Source: Hydractinia symbiolongicarpus
Taxonomy: Eukaryota; Cnidaria; Hydrozoa; Anthoathecata; Hydractiniidae
Assembly: GCF_029227915.1 (NCBI RefSeq)
Contig: NC_079881.1
Span: 23,103,501-23,167,500, forward strand
Direction: 5' to 3'
Length of the DNA: 64,000 nt
Shown: positions 47,600-62,138 of the stretch, in pieces
How positions within the stretch are numbered: position 1 is the first letter of the stretch
Layout of the letters: each line of letters opens with the position of its first letter
Translations under genes and position numbers: made by a program
The notes under the pieces: model-generated
Database searches by the model: none
What the model was told of the DNA's origin: nothing
What the model saw: the letters and a program-made list of their open reading frames with translations, nothing else

Positions 47600-50500
47600 T
47601 AAATCGACATGATTGTTGGAATTCAGCGAGTACACTAGGCTCTGTTGTAGCGCTTTATTTAAAAATTTAGATAAATAAGTCTTTTTTTTGCTGTGGGACC
47701 AATCCTGGCCGTTACCACGCGCTGAATAAATAGGAACAGTTCCGAAGACTACATTTCATTGACTTTCTAGCGGTATAACTCTGTTTGAGTTGCAACGGTT
47801 GCGTCACATATTCATACCAACATGTATTTAGCGATAGTATTCGGATATTATTAGGTTGCATCGCCTTTAACAGTGAAACGCTTGACTGTGGGACTAAATT
47901 GAACTAACTTTGAACTGTGACCTGATAAATGTGATAAATGAGACATTTGGACTCCAAGGAATAACATTCTTGTTAATTTGATATTATTGCTGGAATTCAA
48001 CGATTACATTAGGCTCTGTGGTAGCGCTTTATTTAAAAATTTAGATAAATAAATCATTTTTTACTGTGGGACCAATCCTAGCCGTTAGATCGCGCTGAAG
48101 AAATAGAGACAGTTTCAAAACCTACATTTCATTGACTTTCTATCGGGGCCAATCCGTTTGAGTTACAACGGTTGCGTCACATATTCGTACCAATATGTAT
48201 TTAGTGATTTTCTTCCGATATTACTAAGTTGCATTGCTTTTAACAGTGAAACGATTGACTGTGGGATTTAATTGAACTAACTTTGGACTGTGACCTGATA
48301 AATGTGATAAATGAGACAATTGGACTCCAAGGAATAACATTCTTCTTAATTTGATATGATTGTTGGAATTCAGCGATTACATTAGGCTCTGTGATAGCGC
48401 TTTATTTAAAAATTTAGATAAATAAATCATTTTTTACTGTGGGACCAATCCTAGCCGTTAGTTCGCGCTGAAGAAATACAGACAGTTTCAAAAACTAAAT
48501 TTCATTGGCTTTGTAGCGGCATAAATCCGTTTGAGTTACAACGGTTGCGTCACATATTCGTACCAACATGTACTTAGCGATAGTAATCGGATATTACTAG
48601 GTTGCACCGCTTTTAACAGTGAAACGATTGACTGTGGGATTTAATTGAACGAATTCTGGACTGTGACCTTATAAATGTGATAAATGAGCCAAATGGACTC
48701 CAAGGAATAACATTCTTCTTAAATCGACATGATTGTTGGAATTCAGCGAGTACACTAGGCTCTGTTGTAGCGCTTTATTTAAAAATTTAGATAAATAAGT
48801 CTTTTTTTGCTGTGGGACCAATCCTGGCCGTTACCACGCGCTGAATAAATAGGAACAGTTTCGAAGACTACATTTCATTGACTTTCTAGCGGTATAACTC
48901 TGTTTGAGTTGCAACGGTTGCGTCACATATTCATACCAACATGTATTTAGCGATAGTATTCGGATATTATTAGGTTGCATCGCCTTTAACAGTGAAACGC
49001 TTGACTGTGGGACTTAATTGAACTAACTTTGGACTGTGACCTGATAAATGTGATAAATGAGACATTTGGACTCCAAGGAATAACATTCTTCTTAATTTGA
49101 TATTATTGCTGGAATTCAACGATTACATTAGGCTCTGTGGTAGCGCTTTATTTAAAAAGTTAGATAAATAAATCATTTTTTACTGTGGGACCAATCCTAG
49201 CCGTGAGATCGCGCTGAAGAAATAGAGACAGTTTCAAAAACTACATTTCATTGACTTTCTATCGGGGCCAATCCGTTTGAGTTACAACGGTTGCGTCACA
49301 TATTCGTACCAATATGTATTTAGTGATTTTCTTCCGATATTACTAAGTTGCATTGCTTTTAACAGTGAAACGATTGACTGTGGGATTTAATTGAACTGAT
49401 TCTGGAATGTGACCTTATAAATGTGATAATTGAGGCAATTGGACTCCAAGGAATAACATTCTTCTTAATTTGATATGATTGCTGGAATTCAGCGATTACA
49501 TTAGGCTCTGTGGTAGCGCTTTATTTAAAAATTTAGATAAATAAATCATTTTTTACTGTGGGACCAATCCTAGCCGTTAGTTCGCGCTGAAGAAATACAG
49601 ACAGTTTCAAAAACTAAACTTCATTGACTTTCTAGCGGCATAAATCCGTTTGAGTTACAACGGTTGCGTCACATATTCGTACCAATATGTATTTAGTGAT
49701 TTTCTTCCGATATTACTAAGTTGCATTGCTTTTAACAGTGAAACGATTGACTGTGGGATTTAATTGAACTGATTCTGGAATGTGACCTTAGAAATGTGAT
49801 AATTGAGGCAATTGGACTCCAAGGAATAACATTCTTCTTAATTTGATATGATTGCTGGAATTCAGCGATTACATTAGGCTCTGTGGTAGCGCTTTATTTA
49901 AAAATTTAGATAAATAAATCATTTTTTACTGTGGGACCAATCCTAGCCGTTAGTTCGCGCTGAAGAAATACAGACAGTTTCAAAAACTAAACTTCATTGA
50001 CTTTCTAGCGGCATAAATCCGTTTGAGTTACAACGGTTGCGTCACATATTCGTACCAATATGTATTTAGTGATTTTCTTCCGATATTACTAAGTTGCATT
50101 GCTTTTAACAGTGAAACGATTGACTGTGGGATTTAATTGAACTGATTCTGGAATGTGACCTTAGAAATGTGATAATTGAGGCAATTGGACTCCAAGGAAT
50201 AACATTCTTCTTAATTTGATATGATTGCTGGAATTCAGCGATTACATTAGGCTCTGTGGTAGCGCTTTATTTAAAAATTTAGATAAATAAATCATTTTTT
50301 ACTGTGGGACCAATCCTAGCCGTTAGTTCGCGCTGAAGAAATACAGACAGTTTCAAAAACTAAACTTCATTGACTTTCTAGCGGGGCCAATCCGTTTGAG
50401 TTACAACGGTTGCGTCACATATTCGTACCAACATGTATTTAGCGATAGTATTCGGATATTATTAGGTTGCATCGCCTTTAACAGTGAAACGCTTGACTGT

Positions 50501-53500
50501 GGGACTTAATTGAACTAACTTTGGACTGTGACCTGATAAATCTGATAAATGAGACATTTGGACTCCAAGGAATAACATTCTTCTTAATTTGATATTATTG
50601 CTGGAATTCAACGATTACATTAGGCTCTGTGGTAGCGCTTTATTTAAAAAGTTAGATAAATAAATCATTTTTTACTGTGGGACCAATCCTAGCCGTTAGT
50701 TCGCGCTGAAGAAATACAGACAGTTTCAAAAACTAAACTTCATTGACTTTCTAGCGGCATAAATCCGTTTGAGTTACAACGGTTGCGTCACATATTCGTA
50801 CCAATATGTATTTAGTGATTTTCTTCCGATATTACTAAGTTGCATTGCTTTTAACAGTGAAACGATTGACTGTGGGATTTAATTGAACTGATTCTGGAAT
50901 GTGACCTTAGAAATGTGATAATTGAGGCAATTGGACTCCAAGGAATAACATTCTTCTTAATTTGATATGATTGCTGGAATTCAGCGATTACATTAGGCTC
51001 TGTGGTAGCGCTTTATTTAAAAATTTAGATAAATAAATCATTTTTTACTGTGGGACCAATCCTAGCCGTTAGTTCGCGCTGAAGAAATACAGACAGTTTC
51101 AAAAACTAAATTTCATTGGCTTTGTAGCGGCATAAATCCGTTTGAGTTACAACGGTTGCGTCACATATTCGTACCAACATGTACTTAGCGATAGTAATCG
51201 GATATTACTAGGTTGCACCGCTTTTAACAGTGAAACGATTGACTGTGGGACTTAATTGAACGAATTCTGGACTGTGACCTTATAAATGTGATAAATGAGC
51301 CAAATGGACTCCAAGGAATAACATTCTTCTTAAATCGACATGATTGTTGGAATTCAGCGAGTACACTAGGCTCTGTTGTAGCGCTTTATTTAAAAATTTA
51401 GATAAATAAGTCTTTTTTTGCTGTGGGACCAATCCTGGCCGTTACCACGCGCTGAATAAATAGGAACAGTTTCGAAGACTACATTTCATTGACTTTCTAG
51501 CGGTATAACTCTGTTTGAGTTGCAACGGTTGCGTCACATATTCATACCAACATGTATTTAGCGATAGTATTCGGATATTATTAGGTTGCATCGCCTTTAA
51601 CAGTGAAACGCTTGACTGTGGGACTTAATTGAACTAACTTTGCACTGTGACCTGATAAATGTGATAAATGAGACATTTGGACTCCAAGGAATAACATTCT
51701 TCTTAATTTGATATTATTGCTGGAATTCAACGATTACATTAGGCTCTGTGGTAGCGCTTTATTTAAAGATTTAGATAAATAAATCATTTTTTACTGTGGG
51801 ACCAATCCTAGCCGTTAGATCGCGCTGAAGAAATAGAGACAGTTTCAAAAACTACATTTCATTGACTTTCTATGGGGGCCCATCCGTTTGAGTTACAACG
51901 GTTGCGTCACATATTCGTACCAATATGTATTTAGTGATTTTCTTCCTATATTACTAAGTTGCATTGCTTTTAACAGTGAAACGATTGACTGTGGGATTTT
52001 TTTGAACTGATTCTGGAATGTGACCTTATAAATGTGATAATTGAGGCAATTGGACTCCAAGGAATAACATTCTTCTTAATTTGATATGATTGCTGGAATT
52101 CAGCGATTACATTAGGCTCTGTGGTAGCGCTTTATTTAAAAATTTAGATAAATAAATCATTTTTTACTGTGGGACCAATCCTAGCCGTTAGTTCGCGCTG
52201 AAGAAATACAGACAGTTTCAAAAACTAAACTTCATTGACTTTCTAGCGGCATAAATCCGTTTGAGTTACAACGGTTGCGTCACATATTCGTACCAACATG
52301 TACTTAGCGATAGTACTCGGACATTACTAGGTTGCACCGCTTTTAACAGTGAAATGATTGACTGTGGGATTTAATTGAACTGATTCTGGACTGTGACCTT
52401 ATAAATGTGATAAATGAGCCAATTGGACTCCAAGGAATAACATTCTTCTTAATTCGACATGATTGCTGGAATTGAGCGAGTACACTAGGCCCTGTGGTAG
52501 CGCTTTATTTAAAAATTTAGATAAAAAAATCATTTTTTACTCTGGGACCAATCCTAGCCGTTAGTTCGCGCTGAAAAAATAGAGACAGTTTAAAAAACTA
52601 CATTTCAATGACTTTCTAACGGGGTCAATCCGTTTGAGTTACAACGGTTGCGTCACATATTCGTACCAACATGTATTTAGTGATTTTCTTCCGATATTAC
52701 TAAGTTGTATTGCTTTTAACAGTGAAACGCTTGACTGTGGGACTTAATTGAACTAACTTTGGACTGTGACCTGATAAATGTGATAAATGAGACAATTGGA
52801 CTCCAAGGAATAACATTCTTCTTAATTTGATATGATTGCTGAAATTCAACGATTACATTAGGCTCTGTGGTAGCGCTTTATTTAAAAATTTAGATAAATA
52901 AATCATTTTTTACTGTGGGACTAATCCTAGCCGTTAGTTCGCACTGAAGAAATACAGACAGTTTCAAAAACTACATTTCATTGACTTTCTATCGGGGTCA
53001 ATCCGTTTGAGTTACAACGGTTGCGTCACATATTCGTACCAACATGTATTTAGTGATTTTCTTCCGATATTACTAAGTTGCATCGCCTTTAACAGTGAAA
53101 CGCTTGACTGTGGGACTTAATTGAACTAACTTTGGACTGTGACCTGATAAGTGTGATAAATGAGACAATTGGACACCAAGGAATAACATTCTTCTTAATT
53201 TGATATGATTGCTGGAATTCAACGATTACATTAGGCTCTGTGGTAGCGCTTTATTTAAAAATTTAGATAAATAAATCATTTTTTACTGTGGGACCAATCC
53301 TAGCCGTTAGATAGCGCTGAAGAAATAGAGACAGTTTCAAAAACTACATTTCATTGACTTTCTATCGGGTCCAATCCGTTTGAGTTACAACGGTTGCGTC
53401 ACATATTCGTACCAACATGTATTTAGTGATTTTCTTCCGATATTACTAAGTTGCATTGCTTTTAACAGTGAAACGATTGACTGTGGGATTTAATTGAACT

Positions 53501-56179
53501 GATTCTGGAATGTGACCTTATAAATGTGATAATTGAGCCAATTGGACTCCAAGGAATAACATTCTTCTTAATTTGATATGATTGCTGGAATTCAGCGATT
53601 ACATTAGGCTCTGTGGTAGCGCTTTATTTAAAAATTTAGATAAATAAATCATTTTTTACTGTGGGACCAATCCTAGCCGTTAGTTCGCACTGAAGAAATA
53701 CAGACAGTTTCAAAATCTAAACTTCTTTGACTTTCTAGCGGCATAAATCCGTTTGAGTTACAACGGTTGCGTCACATATTCGTACCAACATGTACTTAGC
53801 GATAGTACTCGGATAGTACTAGGTTGCACCGCTTTTAACAGTGAAATGATTGACTGTGGGATTTAATTGAACTGATTCTGGACTTTGATCTTATAAATGT
53901 GATAAATGAGCAAATTGGACTCCAAGGAATAACATTCTTCTTAATTCGACATGATTGCTGGAATTCAGCGAGTACACTAGGCCCTGTGGTAGCGCTTTAT
54001 TTAAAAATTTAGATAAATAAATTATTTTTTACTGTGGGACCAATCCTAGCCGTTAGTTTGCGCTGAAGAAATAGAGACAGTTTCAAAAACTACATTTCAA
54101 TGACTTTCTCACAGGGTCAATCCGTTTGAGTTACAACGGTTGCTTCACATATTCGTACCAACATATATTTAGTGATTTTCTTGCGATATTACTAAGTTGT
54201 ATTGCTTTTAACAGTGATACGATTGAGTGTGGGAATTAATTGAACTGATTCTGGACTGTGACCTCATAAATGTGATAAATGAGTCAATTGGTCTCCAAGC
54301 ATGTACATTCTTCTTAATTTGACATGATTGCTGGAATTCAGCGATTACATTAGGCTCTGTGGTAGCGCTTTATTTAAAATTTTAGATAAACAAGACTTTT
54401 CATACTGTGGGACCAATCCTGGCAGTTAGCACGGGCTGAATAAATAGGATCTGTTCCAAAGACTACATTACATTGACTTTCTAGAGGCATAAATCCGTTT
54501 GAGTTACAACGGTTGCGTCACATATTCGAACCAACATGTATTTAACGATAGTATTCGGATATTACTAGGTTGCATCGCTTTTAACAGTGAAACGTTTGAC
54601 TGTGGGACTTAATTGAACTGATTTTGGTCTTTGACCTTAAAAATGTGATAAATGAGCCAATTGGACTCCAAGGAATAACATTCTTCTTAATTTGATATGA
54701 TTGCTGGAATTCAGCGATTACATTAGGCTCTGTGGTAGCGCTTTATTTAAAAATTTAGATAAATAAATCATTTTTTACTGTGGGACCAATCCTAGCCGTT
54801 AGTTCGCGCTGATGAAATAGAGACAGTTTCAAAAACTACATTTCATTGATTTTCTAACGGTGTCAATCCGTTTGAGTTACAACGGTTGCGTCACTTATTG
54901 GTACCAACATGTATTTAGTGATTTTGTTCCGATATTACTAAGTTGTATTGCTTTTAACAGTGAAAAGATTGACTGTGGGAATTAATTGATCTGATTCTGG
55001 AATGTGACCTTATAAATGTGATAAATGAGCCAATTGGTCTCCAAGAAATAACATTCTTCTTAATTTGACATGATTGCTGGAATTCAGCGATTACATTAGG
55101 CTCTGTGGTAGCGCTTTATTTAAAAATTTAGATAAAAAAGACTTTTCTTACTGTGGGACCAATCCTGGCCGTTAGCACGGGCTGAATAAATAGGATCAGT
55201 TCCAAAGACTACATTACATTTACTTTCTAGCGGCATAAATCCGTTTGAGTTACAACGGTTGCGTCACATATTCGTACCAACATGTATTTAGCGATAGTAT
55301 TCGGATATTACTAGGTTGCATCGCTTTTAACAGTGAAACGTTTGACTGTGGGACTTAATTGAACTGATTTTGGTCTTTGACCTTAAAAATATGATAAATG
55401 AGCCAATTGGACTCCAAGGAATAACATTCTTCTTAATTTGATATGATTGCTGGAATTCAGCGGTTACATTAGGCTCTGTGGTAGCGCTTTATTTAAAAAT
55501 TTAGATAAATAAATCATTTTTTACTGTGGGACCAATCCTAGCCGTTAGTTCGCGCTGAAGAAATAGAGACAGTTTCAAAAACTACATTTCATTGATTTTC
55601 TAACGGTGTCAATCCGTTTGAGTTACAACGGTTGTGTCACTTATTGGTACCAACATGTATTTAGTGATTTTGTTCCGATATTACTAAGTTGTATTGCTTT
55701 TAACAGTGAAACGATTGACTGTGGGAATTAATTGATCTGATTCTGGAATGTGACCTTATAAATGTGATAAATGAGCCAATTGGTCTCCAAGGAATAACAT
55801 TCTTCTTAATTTGACATGATTGCTGGAATTCAGCGATTACATTAGGCTCTGTGGTAGCGCTTTATTTAAAAATTTAGATAAATAAGACTTTTCTGACTGT
55901 GGGACCAATCCTGGCCGTTAGCACGGGCTGAATAAATAGGATCAGTTCCAAAGACTACATTACATTTACTTTCTAGCGGCATAAATCCGTTTGAGTTGCA
56001 ACGGTTGCGACACATATTCATACCAACATGTATTTAGCGATAGTATTCGGATATTATTAGGTTGCATCGCCTTTTACAGTGAAACGCTTGACTGTGGGAC
56101 TTAGTTGAACTGATTTTGGCCTTTGACCTTATAAATGTGATAAATGAGCCAGTTTGACTACAAGAAATAACATTCTTCT

Positions 56180-57296
56180 TAATTTGACATGATTGCTGAA
56201 ACTCAGCGATTACACTGGGCGCTGTGGTAGCGCTTTATTAAAAAAATAAGATAAATAAGTCATATTTTCTGTGGGATTAATCCTAGCCGTTAGCTCGCGC
56301 TGAAAAAGTTGAGACAGTTTCAAAAACTACCTTTCATTGACTTTCTAACGGTGTCAATCCGTTTGAGTTACAACTGTAGCGTCACATATTAGTGCAACAT
56401 GTATTTAGTGATTTTCTTCCGATATTACTAAAATGTATTGCTTTTAACAGTGAAACGATTCACTGTGGGAATTAATAGAACGGATTCTGGACTGTGACCT
56501 CATAAATGTGATAAATGAGCCAATTGGTGTCCAAAGAATAAAATTCTTCTTAATTTGACATGATTGATGGAATTAAGCGATTACATTAGGCTCTGTGGTA
56601 GCACTTTATTTAAAAATTTAGATAAATAAGTCTTTTCTTACTGTGGGACCAATCCTGGCCGTTAGCACGCGCTAAATAAATAGGAACAGTTCCAAAGTCT
56701 ACATTTCATTGACTTTCTAGCTGTATAAGTCCGTTTGAGTTACAACGGTTCTGTCACAAATTCATACCAACATGTATTTAGCGACAATATTCAGATATTA
56801 CTAGGTTGCATCACTTTTAACAATGAAAGGCTTGACTGTGGGACGTAATTGAACTGTTTTTGGACTTTGACCTTGTAAATGTGATAAATGAGACAGTTTG
56901 ACTACAAGAAATAACATTCTTCTTAATTTGACATGATTGCTGGAACTCAGCGATTACACTGGGCACTGTGGTAGCGCTTTATTAAAAAATTAAGATAAAC
57001 AAGTCATTTTTTACTGTGGGACCAATCCTAGCCGTTAGCTCGCGCTGAAGAAGTGGAGACTGTTTCAAAAACTACATTTCACTGAATTTCTAACGGTGTC
57101 AGTCCGTTTAATTTACAACGGTTGGGTCACATATTCGTACCAACATGTATTTAGCGATATTTTTCTGATATTACTAGGCTGCATCGCTTTTAACAGTGAA
57201 ACGATTGTCTGTGGGACTTAATTGAACTAACTTTGCACTGTGACCTGATAATTGTAATAAATGAGACAATTGGTCTCCAAGAAATAACATTTTTCT
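56180..57296. repeat. Three-unit block, copy 1 (1117 bp)
   Basis: Units with GCTGAAACTCAG and TGGGCGCTG, then GATTGATGGAATTAAG, then GGAACTCAGCG and GGGCACTG. The same order recurs at 60276-61393 with scattered differences, about 4096 bp away, so this is an older duplication than those in the left arm. Confidence 0.78.
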
Positions 57297-57668
57297 TAAA
57301 TTGACGTAATTGCTGGAACTTAGCGATTACATTGAGCGCTGTGGTAGCGCTTCATTTAAAAATTTAGATAAATAACTCATCTTTACTGTGGGACCAATCC
57401 TGGCCGCTATCGCGCGCTTAAGAAATAGCGACAGTTTTAAAAACTAAATTTCATTGACTTTCTAACGCTATCAATCCGCTTTAATTACAACGGTTGCGTC
57501 ACATATTCGTACCAACATGTATTTAGCTATACTTTTCTCATATTACTAGGTTGCATCACTTTTAACAGTGAAACGATTGACTCTAGGACTTAATTGAACT
57601 GATTTTGGACTGTGACCTTATAAATGTTACAAGTGAGACAATTGGTCTCCATGGAATAACATTCTTCT

Positions 57669-58413
57669 TAATTTGACATGATTGCTGGAATTCAACTATT
57701 ACATTAGGCTCTGTGGTAGCGCTTTATTTAAAAATATAGATAAGTAAGACTTTTCTTACTGTAGGACCAATCCTGGCCGTTAGCACGCGCTGTTTAAATA
57801 GGATCAGTTCCAAAGACTACATTTCATTAACTTTCTAGCGGCATAAATCCGTTTGAATTACAACGGTTGCGTCACATATTCGTACCAACATGTACTTAGC
57901 GATAGTATTCGGATATTACTAGGTTGCATCGCTTTTAACAGTGAAACGATTGACCGTGGGACTTAATTGAACTGATTCTGGACTGTGACCTTATATATGT
58001 GATAAATGAGCCAGTTGGACTGCAAGGAATAACATTCTTCTTAATTCGACATGATTTCTGGAATTCAGCGAGTACACTACGCCCTGTGGTAGCGCTTTAT
58101 TTAAAAATATAGATAAATAAGTCATCTTTACTGTGGGACCAATACCGGCCGCTATCGCGCGCTGAATAAATAGCGACAGCTTCAAAAACTAAATTTCATT
58201 GACTTTCTAACGCTATCAATCCGCTTCAGTTACAACGGTTGCGTCACATATTCGTACCAACATGTATTTAGCGATTCTTTTCTCATATTACTAGGTTGCA
58301 TCACTTTTAACAGTGAAACGATTGACTCTGGGAGTTAATTGAACTGATTTTGGACTGTGACCTTATAAATGTTACAAGTGAGACAATTGGTCTCCATGGA
58401 ATAACATTCTTCT
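57669..58413. repeat. Dimer unit, copy 1 (745 bp)
   Basis: Two different diverged units: one with TTCAACTATTAC and ATAGATAAGTAAGAC, one with TCGACATGATTTCTGG, CACTACGCCCTG and GCTATCGCGCGCTG. The pair is repeated in tandem at 58414. Confidence 0.82.
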
Positions 58414-59158
58414 TAATTTGACATGATTGCTGGAATTCAACTATTACATTAGGCTCTGTGGTAGCGCTTTATTTAAAAATATAGATAAGTAAGACTTTTC
58501 TTACTGTAGGACCAATCCTGGCCGTTAGCACGCGCTGTATAAATAGGATCAGTTCGAAAGACTACATTTCATTGACTTTCTAGCGGCATAAATCCGTTTG
58601 AATTACAACGGTTGCGTCACATATTCGTACCAACATGTACTTAGCGATAGTATTCGGATATTACTAGGTTGCATCGCTTTTAACAGTGAAACGATTGACC
58701 GTGGGACTTAATTGAACTGATTCAGGACTGTGACCTTATATATGTGATAAATGAGCCAGTTGGACTGCAAGGAATAACCTTCTTCTTAATTCGACATGAT
58801 TTCTGGAATTCAGCGAGTACACTACGCCCTGTGGTAGCGCTTTATTTAAAAATATAGATAAATAAGTCATCTTTACTGTGGGACCAATACCGGCCGCTAT
58901 CGCGCGCTGAAGAAATAGCGACAGCTTCAAAAACTAAATTTCATTGACTTTCTAACGCTATCAATCCGCTTCAATTACAACGGTTGCGTCACATATTCGT
59001 ACCAACATGTATTTAGCGATTCTTTTCTCATATTACTAGGTTGCATCACTTTTAACAGTGAAACGATTGACTCTGGGACTTAATTGAACTGATTTTGGAC
59101 TGTGACCTTATAAATGTTACAAGTGAGACAATTGGTCTCCAAGGAATAACATTCTTCT
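58414..59158. repeat. Dimer unit, copy 2 (745 bp)
   Basis: Tandem copy of 57669-58413 with a handful of substitutions, for example AATAACCTTC near 58775. Confidence 0.82.
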
Positions 59159-60275
59159 TAATTTGACATGATTGCTGGAATTAAGCGATTACATTAGGCT
59201 CTGTGGTAGCGCTTTATTTAAAATTTTAGATAAATAAGACTTTTCTTACTGTGGGACCAATCCTGGCCGTTAGCACTCGCTGAATAAATAGTATCTGTTC
59301 CAAAGACTACATTTCATTGACTTTCTAGCGGCATAAATCCGTTTGAGTTACAACGGTTGCGTCACATATTCGTACCAACATGTATTTTGCGATATTATTC
59401 GGGAATTACTAGGTTGCATCGCTTTTACCAGTGAAACGATTGACTCTGGGATTTAAATGAAGTAACTTTGAACTGTGACTTATAAGCGTGATAAATGAGC
59501 CAATTGGACTCCAAGGAATAACATTCTTCTTAATTCGACATGATTTTTGGAATTTAGCAATTACATTAGGCTCTGTGGTAGCGCTTTATTTGAAAACTTA
59601 GATAAATAAATCATTTTTTACTGTGGGACCAATCCTAGCCGTTAGTTTGCGCTGAAGAAATACAGACAGTTTCAAAAACTCAATTTCATTGACTTTCTAG
59701 CGGCATAAATCCGTTTGAGTTACAACGGTTGCGTCACATATTCGTACCAACATGTACTTAGGGATGGTAATCGCATATTACTAGGTTGCACCGCTTTTAA
59801 CAGTAAAACGATTGACTGTGGGACTTAATTGAACTGATTCTGGAATGTGACCTTATAAATGTGATAAACCTGCCAATTGGACTCCGAGGAATAACATTCT
59901 TCTTAATTTGATATGATTGCTGGAATTCAGCGAATACATTAGGCTCTGTGGTAGCGCTTTATTTAAAAATTTAGATAAATAAGTCTTTTTTGCTGTGGGA
60001 CCAATCCTGGCCGTTACCACGCGCTGAATAAATAGGAACAGTTTCGAAGACTACATTTCATTGACTTTCTAGCGGTATAACTCTGTTTGAGTTGCAACGG
60101 TTGCGTCACATATTCATACCAACATGTATTTAGCGATAGTATTCGGATATTATTAGGTTGCATCGCCTTTTACAGTGAAACGCTTGACTGTGGGACTTAG
60201 TTGAACTGATTTTGGCCTTTGACCTTATAAATGTGATAAATGAGCCAGTTTGACTACAAGAAATAACATTCTTCT

Positions 60276-61393
60276 TAATTTGACATGATTGCTGAAACTC
60301 AGCGATTACACTGGGCGCTGTGGTAGCGCTTTATTAAAAAAATAAGATAAATAAGTCATATTTTTCTGTGGGATTAATCCTAGCCGTTAGCTCGCGCTGA
60401 AGAAGTAGAGACAGTTTCAAAAACTACCTTTCATTGACTTTCTAACGGTGTCAATCCGTTTGAGTTACAACTGTAGCGTCACATATTCGTGCAACATGTA
60501 TTTAGTGATTTTCTTCCGATATTACTAAAATGTATTGCTTTTAACAGTGAAACGATTCACTGTGGGAATTAATAGAACGGATTCTGGACTGTGACCTCAT
60601 AAATGTGATAAATGAGCCAATTGGTGTCCAAAGAATAAAATTCTTCTTAATTTGACATGATTGATGGAATTAAGCAATTACATTAGGCTCTGTGGTAGCA
60701 CTTTATTTAAAAATTTAGATAAATTAGTCTTTTCTTACTGTGGGACCAATCCTGGCCGTTAGCACGCGCTAAATAAATAGGAACAGTTCCAAAGTCTACA
60801 TTTCATTGACTTTCTAGCTGTATAAGTCCGTTTGAGTTACAACGGTTCTGTCACAAATTCGTACCAACATGTATTTAGCGACAATATTCAGATATTACTA
60901 GTTTGCATCACTTTTAACAATGAAAGGCTTGACTGTGGGACTTAATTGAACTGTTTTTGGACTTTGACCTTGTAAATGTGATAAATGAGACAGTTTGACT
61001 ACAAGAAATAACATTCTTCTGAATTTGACATGACTGTTGGAACTCAGCGATCACACTGGGCACTGTGGTAGCGCTTTATTAAAAAATTAAGATAAACAAG
61101 TCATTTTTTACTGTGGGACCAATCCTAGCCGTAAGCTCGCGCTGAAGAAATAGAGACTGTTTCAAAAACTACATTTCACTGACTTTCTAACGGTGTCAGT
61201 CCGTTTAATTTACAACGGTTGGGTCACATATTCGTACCAACATGTATTTAGCGATATTTTTCTGATATTACTAGGCTGCATCGCTTTTAACAGTGAAACG
61301 ATTGTCTGTGGGACTTAATTGAACTAACTTTGGACTGTGACCTGATAATTGTAATAAATGAGACAATTGGTCTCCAAGAAATAACATTCTTCT
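60276..61393. repeat. Three-unit block, copy 2 (1118 bp)
   Basis: Matches 56180-57296 in order, including GCTGAAACTCAG, the unusual AACTGTAGCGTCAC and AACATGTATTTAGTG with shortened spacing, and GGTTGGGTCAC. A 1-bp length difference lies near CATATTTTTCTG. Confidence 0.78.
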
Positions 61394-62138
61394 TAAATTG
61401 ACATGATTGCTGGAATTCAACTATTACATTAGGCTCTGTGGTAGCGCTTTATTTAAAAATATAGATAAGTAAGACTTTTCTTACTGTAGGACCAATCCTG
61501 GCCGTTAGCATGCGCTGTATAAATAGGATCAGTTCCAAAGACTACATTTCATTGACTTTCTAGCGGCATAAATCCGTTTGAATTACAACGGTTGCGTCAC
61601 ATATTCGTACCAACATGTACTTAGCGATAGTATTCGGATATTACTAGGTTGCATCGCTTTTAACAGTGAAACGATTGACCGTGGGACTTAATTGAACTGA
61701 TTCTGGACTGTGACCTTATATATGTGATAAATGAGCCAGTTGGACTGCAAGGAATAACATTCTTCTTAATTCGACATGATTTCTGGAATTCAGCGAGTAC
61801 ACTACGCCCTGTGGTAGCGCTTTATTTAAAAATATAGATAAATAAGTCATCTTTACTGTGGGACCAATACCGGCCGCTATCGCGCGCTGAAGAAATAGCG
61901 ACAGCTTCAAAAACTAAATTTCATTGACTTTCTAACGCTATCAATCCGCTTCAGTTACAACGGTTGCGTCACATATTCGTACCAACATGTATTTAGCGAT
62001 TCTTTGCTCATATTACTAGGTTGCATCACTTTTAACAGTGAAACGATTGACTCTGGGACTTAATTGAACTGATTTTGGACTGTGACCTTATAAATGTTCC
62101 AAGTGAGACAATTGGTCTCCAAGGAATAACATTCTTCT
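61394..62138. repeat. Dimer unit, displaced copy 3 (745 bp)
   Basis: Third copy of the 745-bp pair, 2980 bp (four dimers) after copy 2 and directly after the second three-unit block. Private changes include GTTAGCATGCGCTG and TTTGCTCATATTAC. Confidence 0.8.

Larger units (their letters stand above)
44464..54314. repeat. Mixed young and D-type units
   Basis: Young units alternate with D-type units (starts 44617, 45735, 47600, 48720, 51331) recognised by GTCTTTTTTTGCTG, TCCTGGCCGTTACCACG and GCTGAATAAATAGGAACAG. D-type units are usually followed by one with TTGATATTATTGC. Two adjacent units, 49466-49838 and 49839-50211, showed no difference that matters apart from TTATAAATG context, both with ACCAATATGTATT, marking a fresh single-unit copy; the marker TTAGAAATG recurs at 49788, 50161 and 50907. 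Confidence 0.82.

Noticed and set aside
57991-61910. Three near-identical 64-codon minus-strand frames, possibly a small gene family
   Set aside because: They sit at the same place in each copy of the 745-bp satellite dimer, so their likeness comes from the repeat. The translations resemble the other chance satellite frame.
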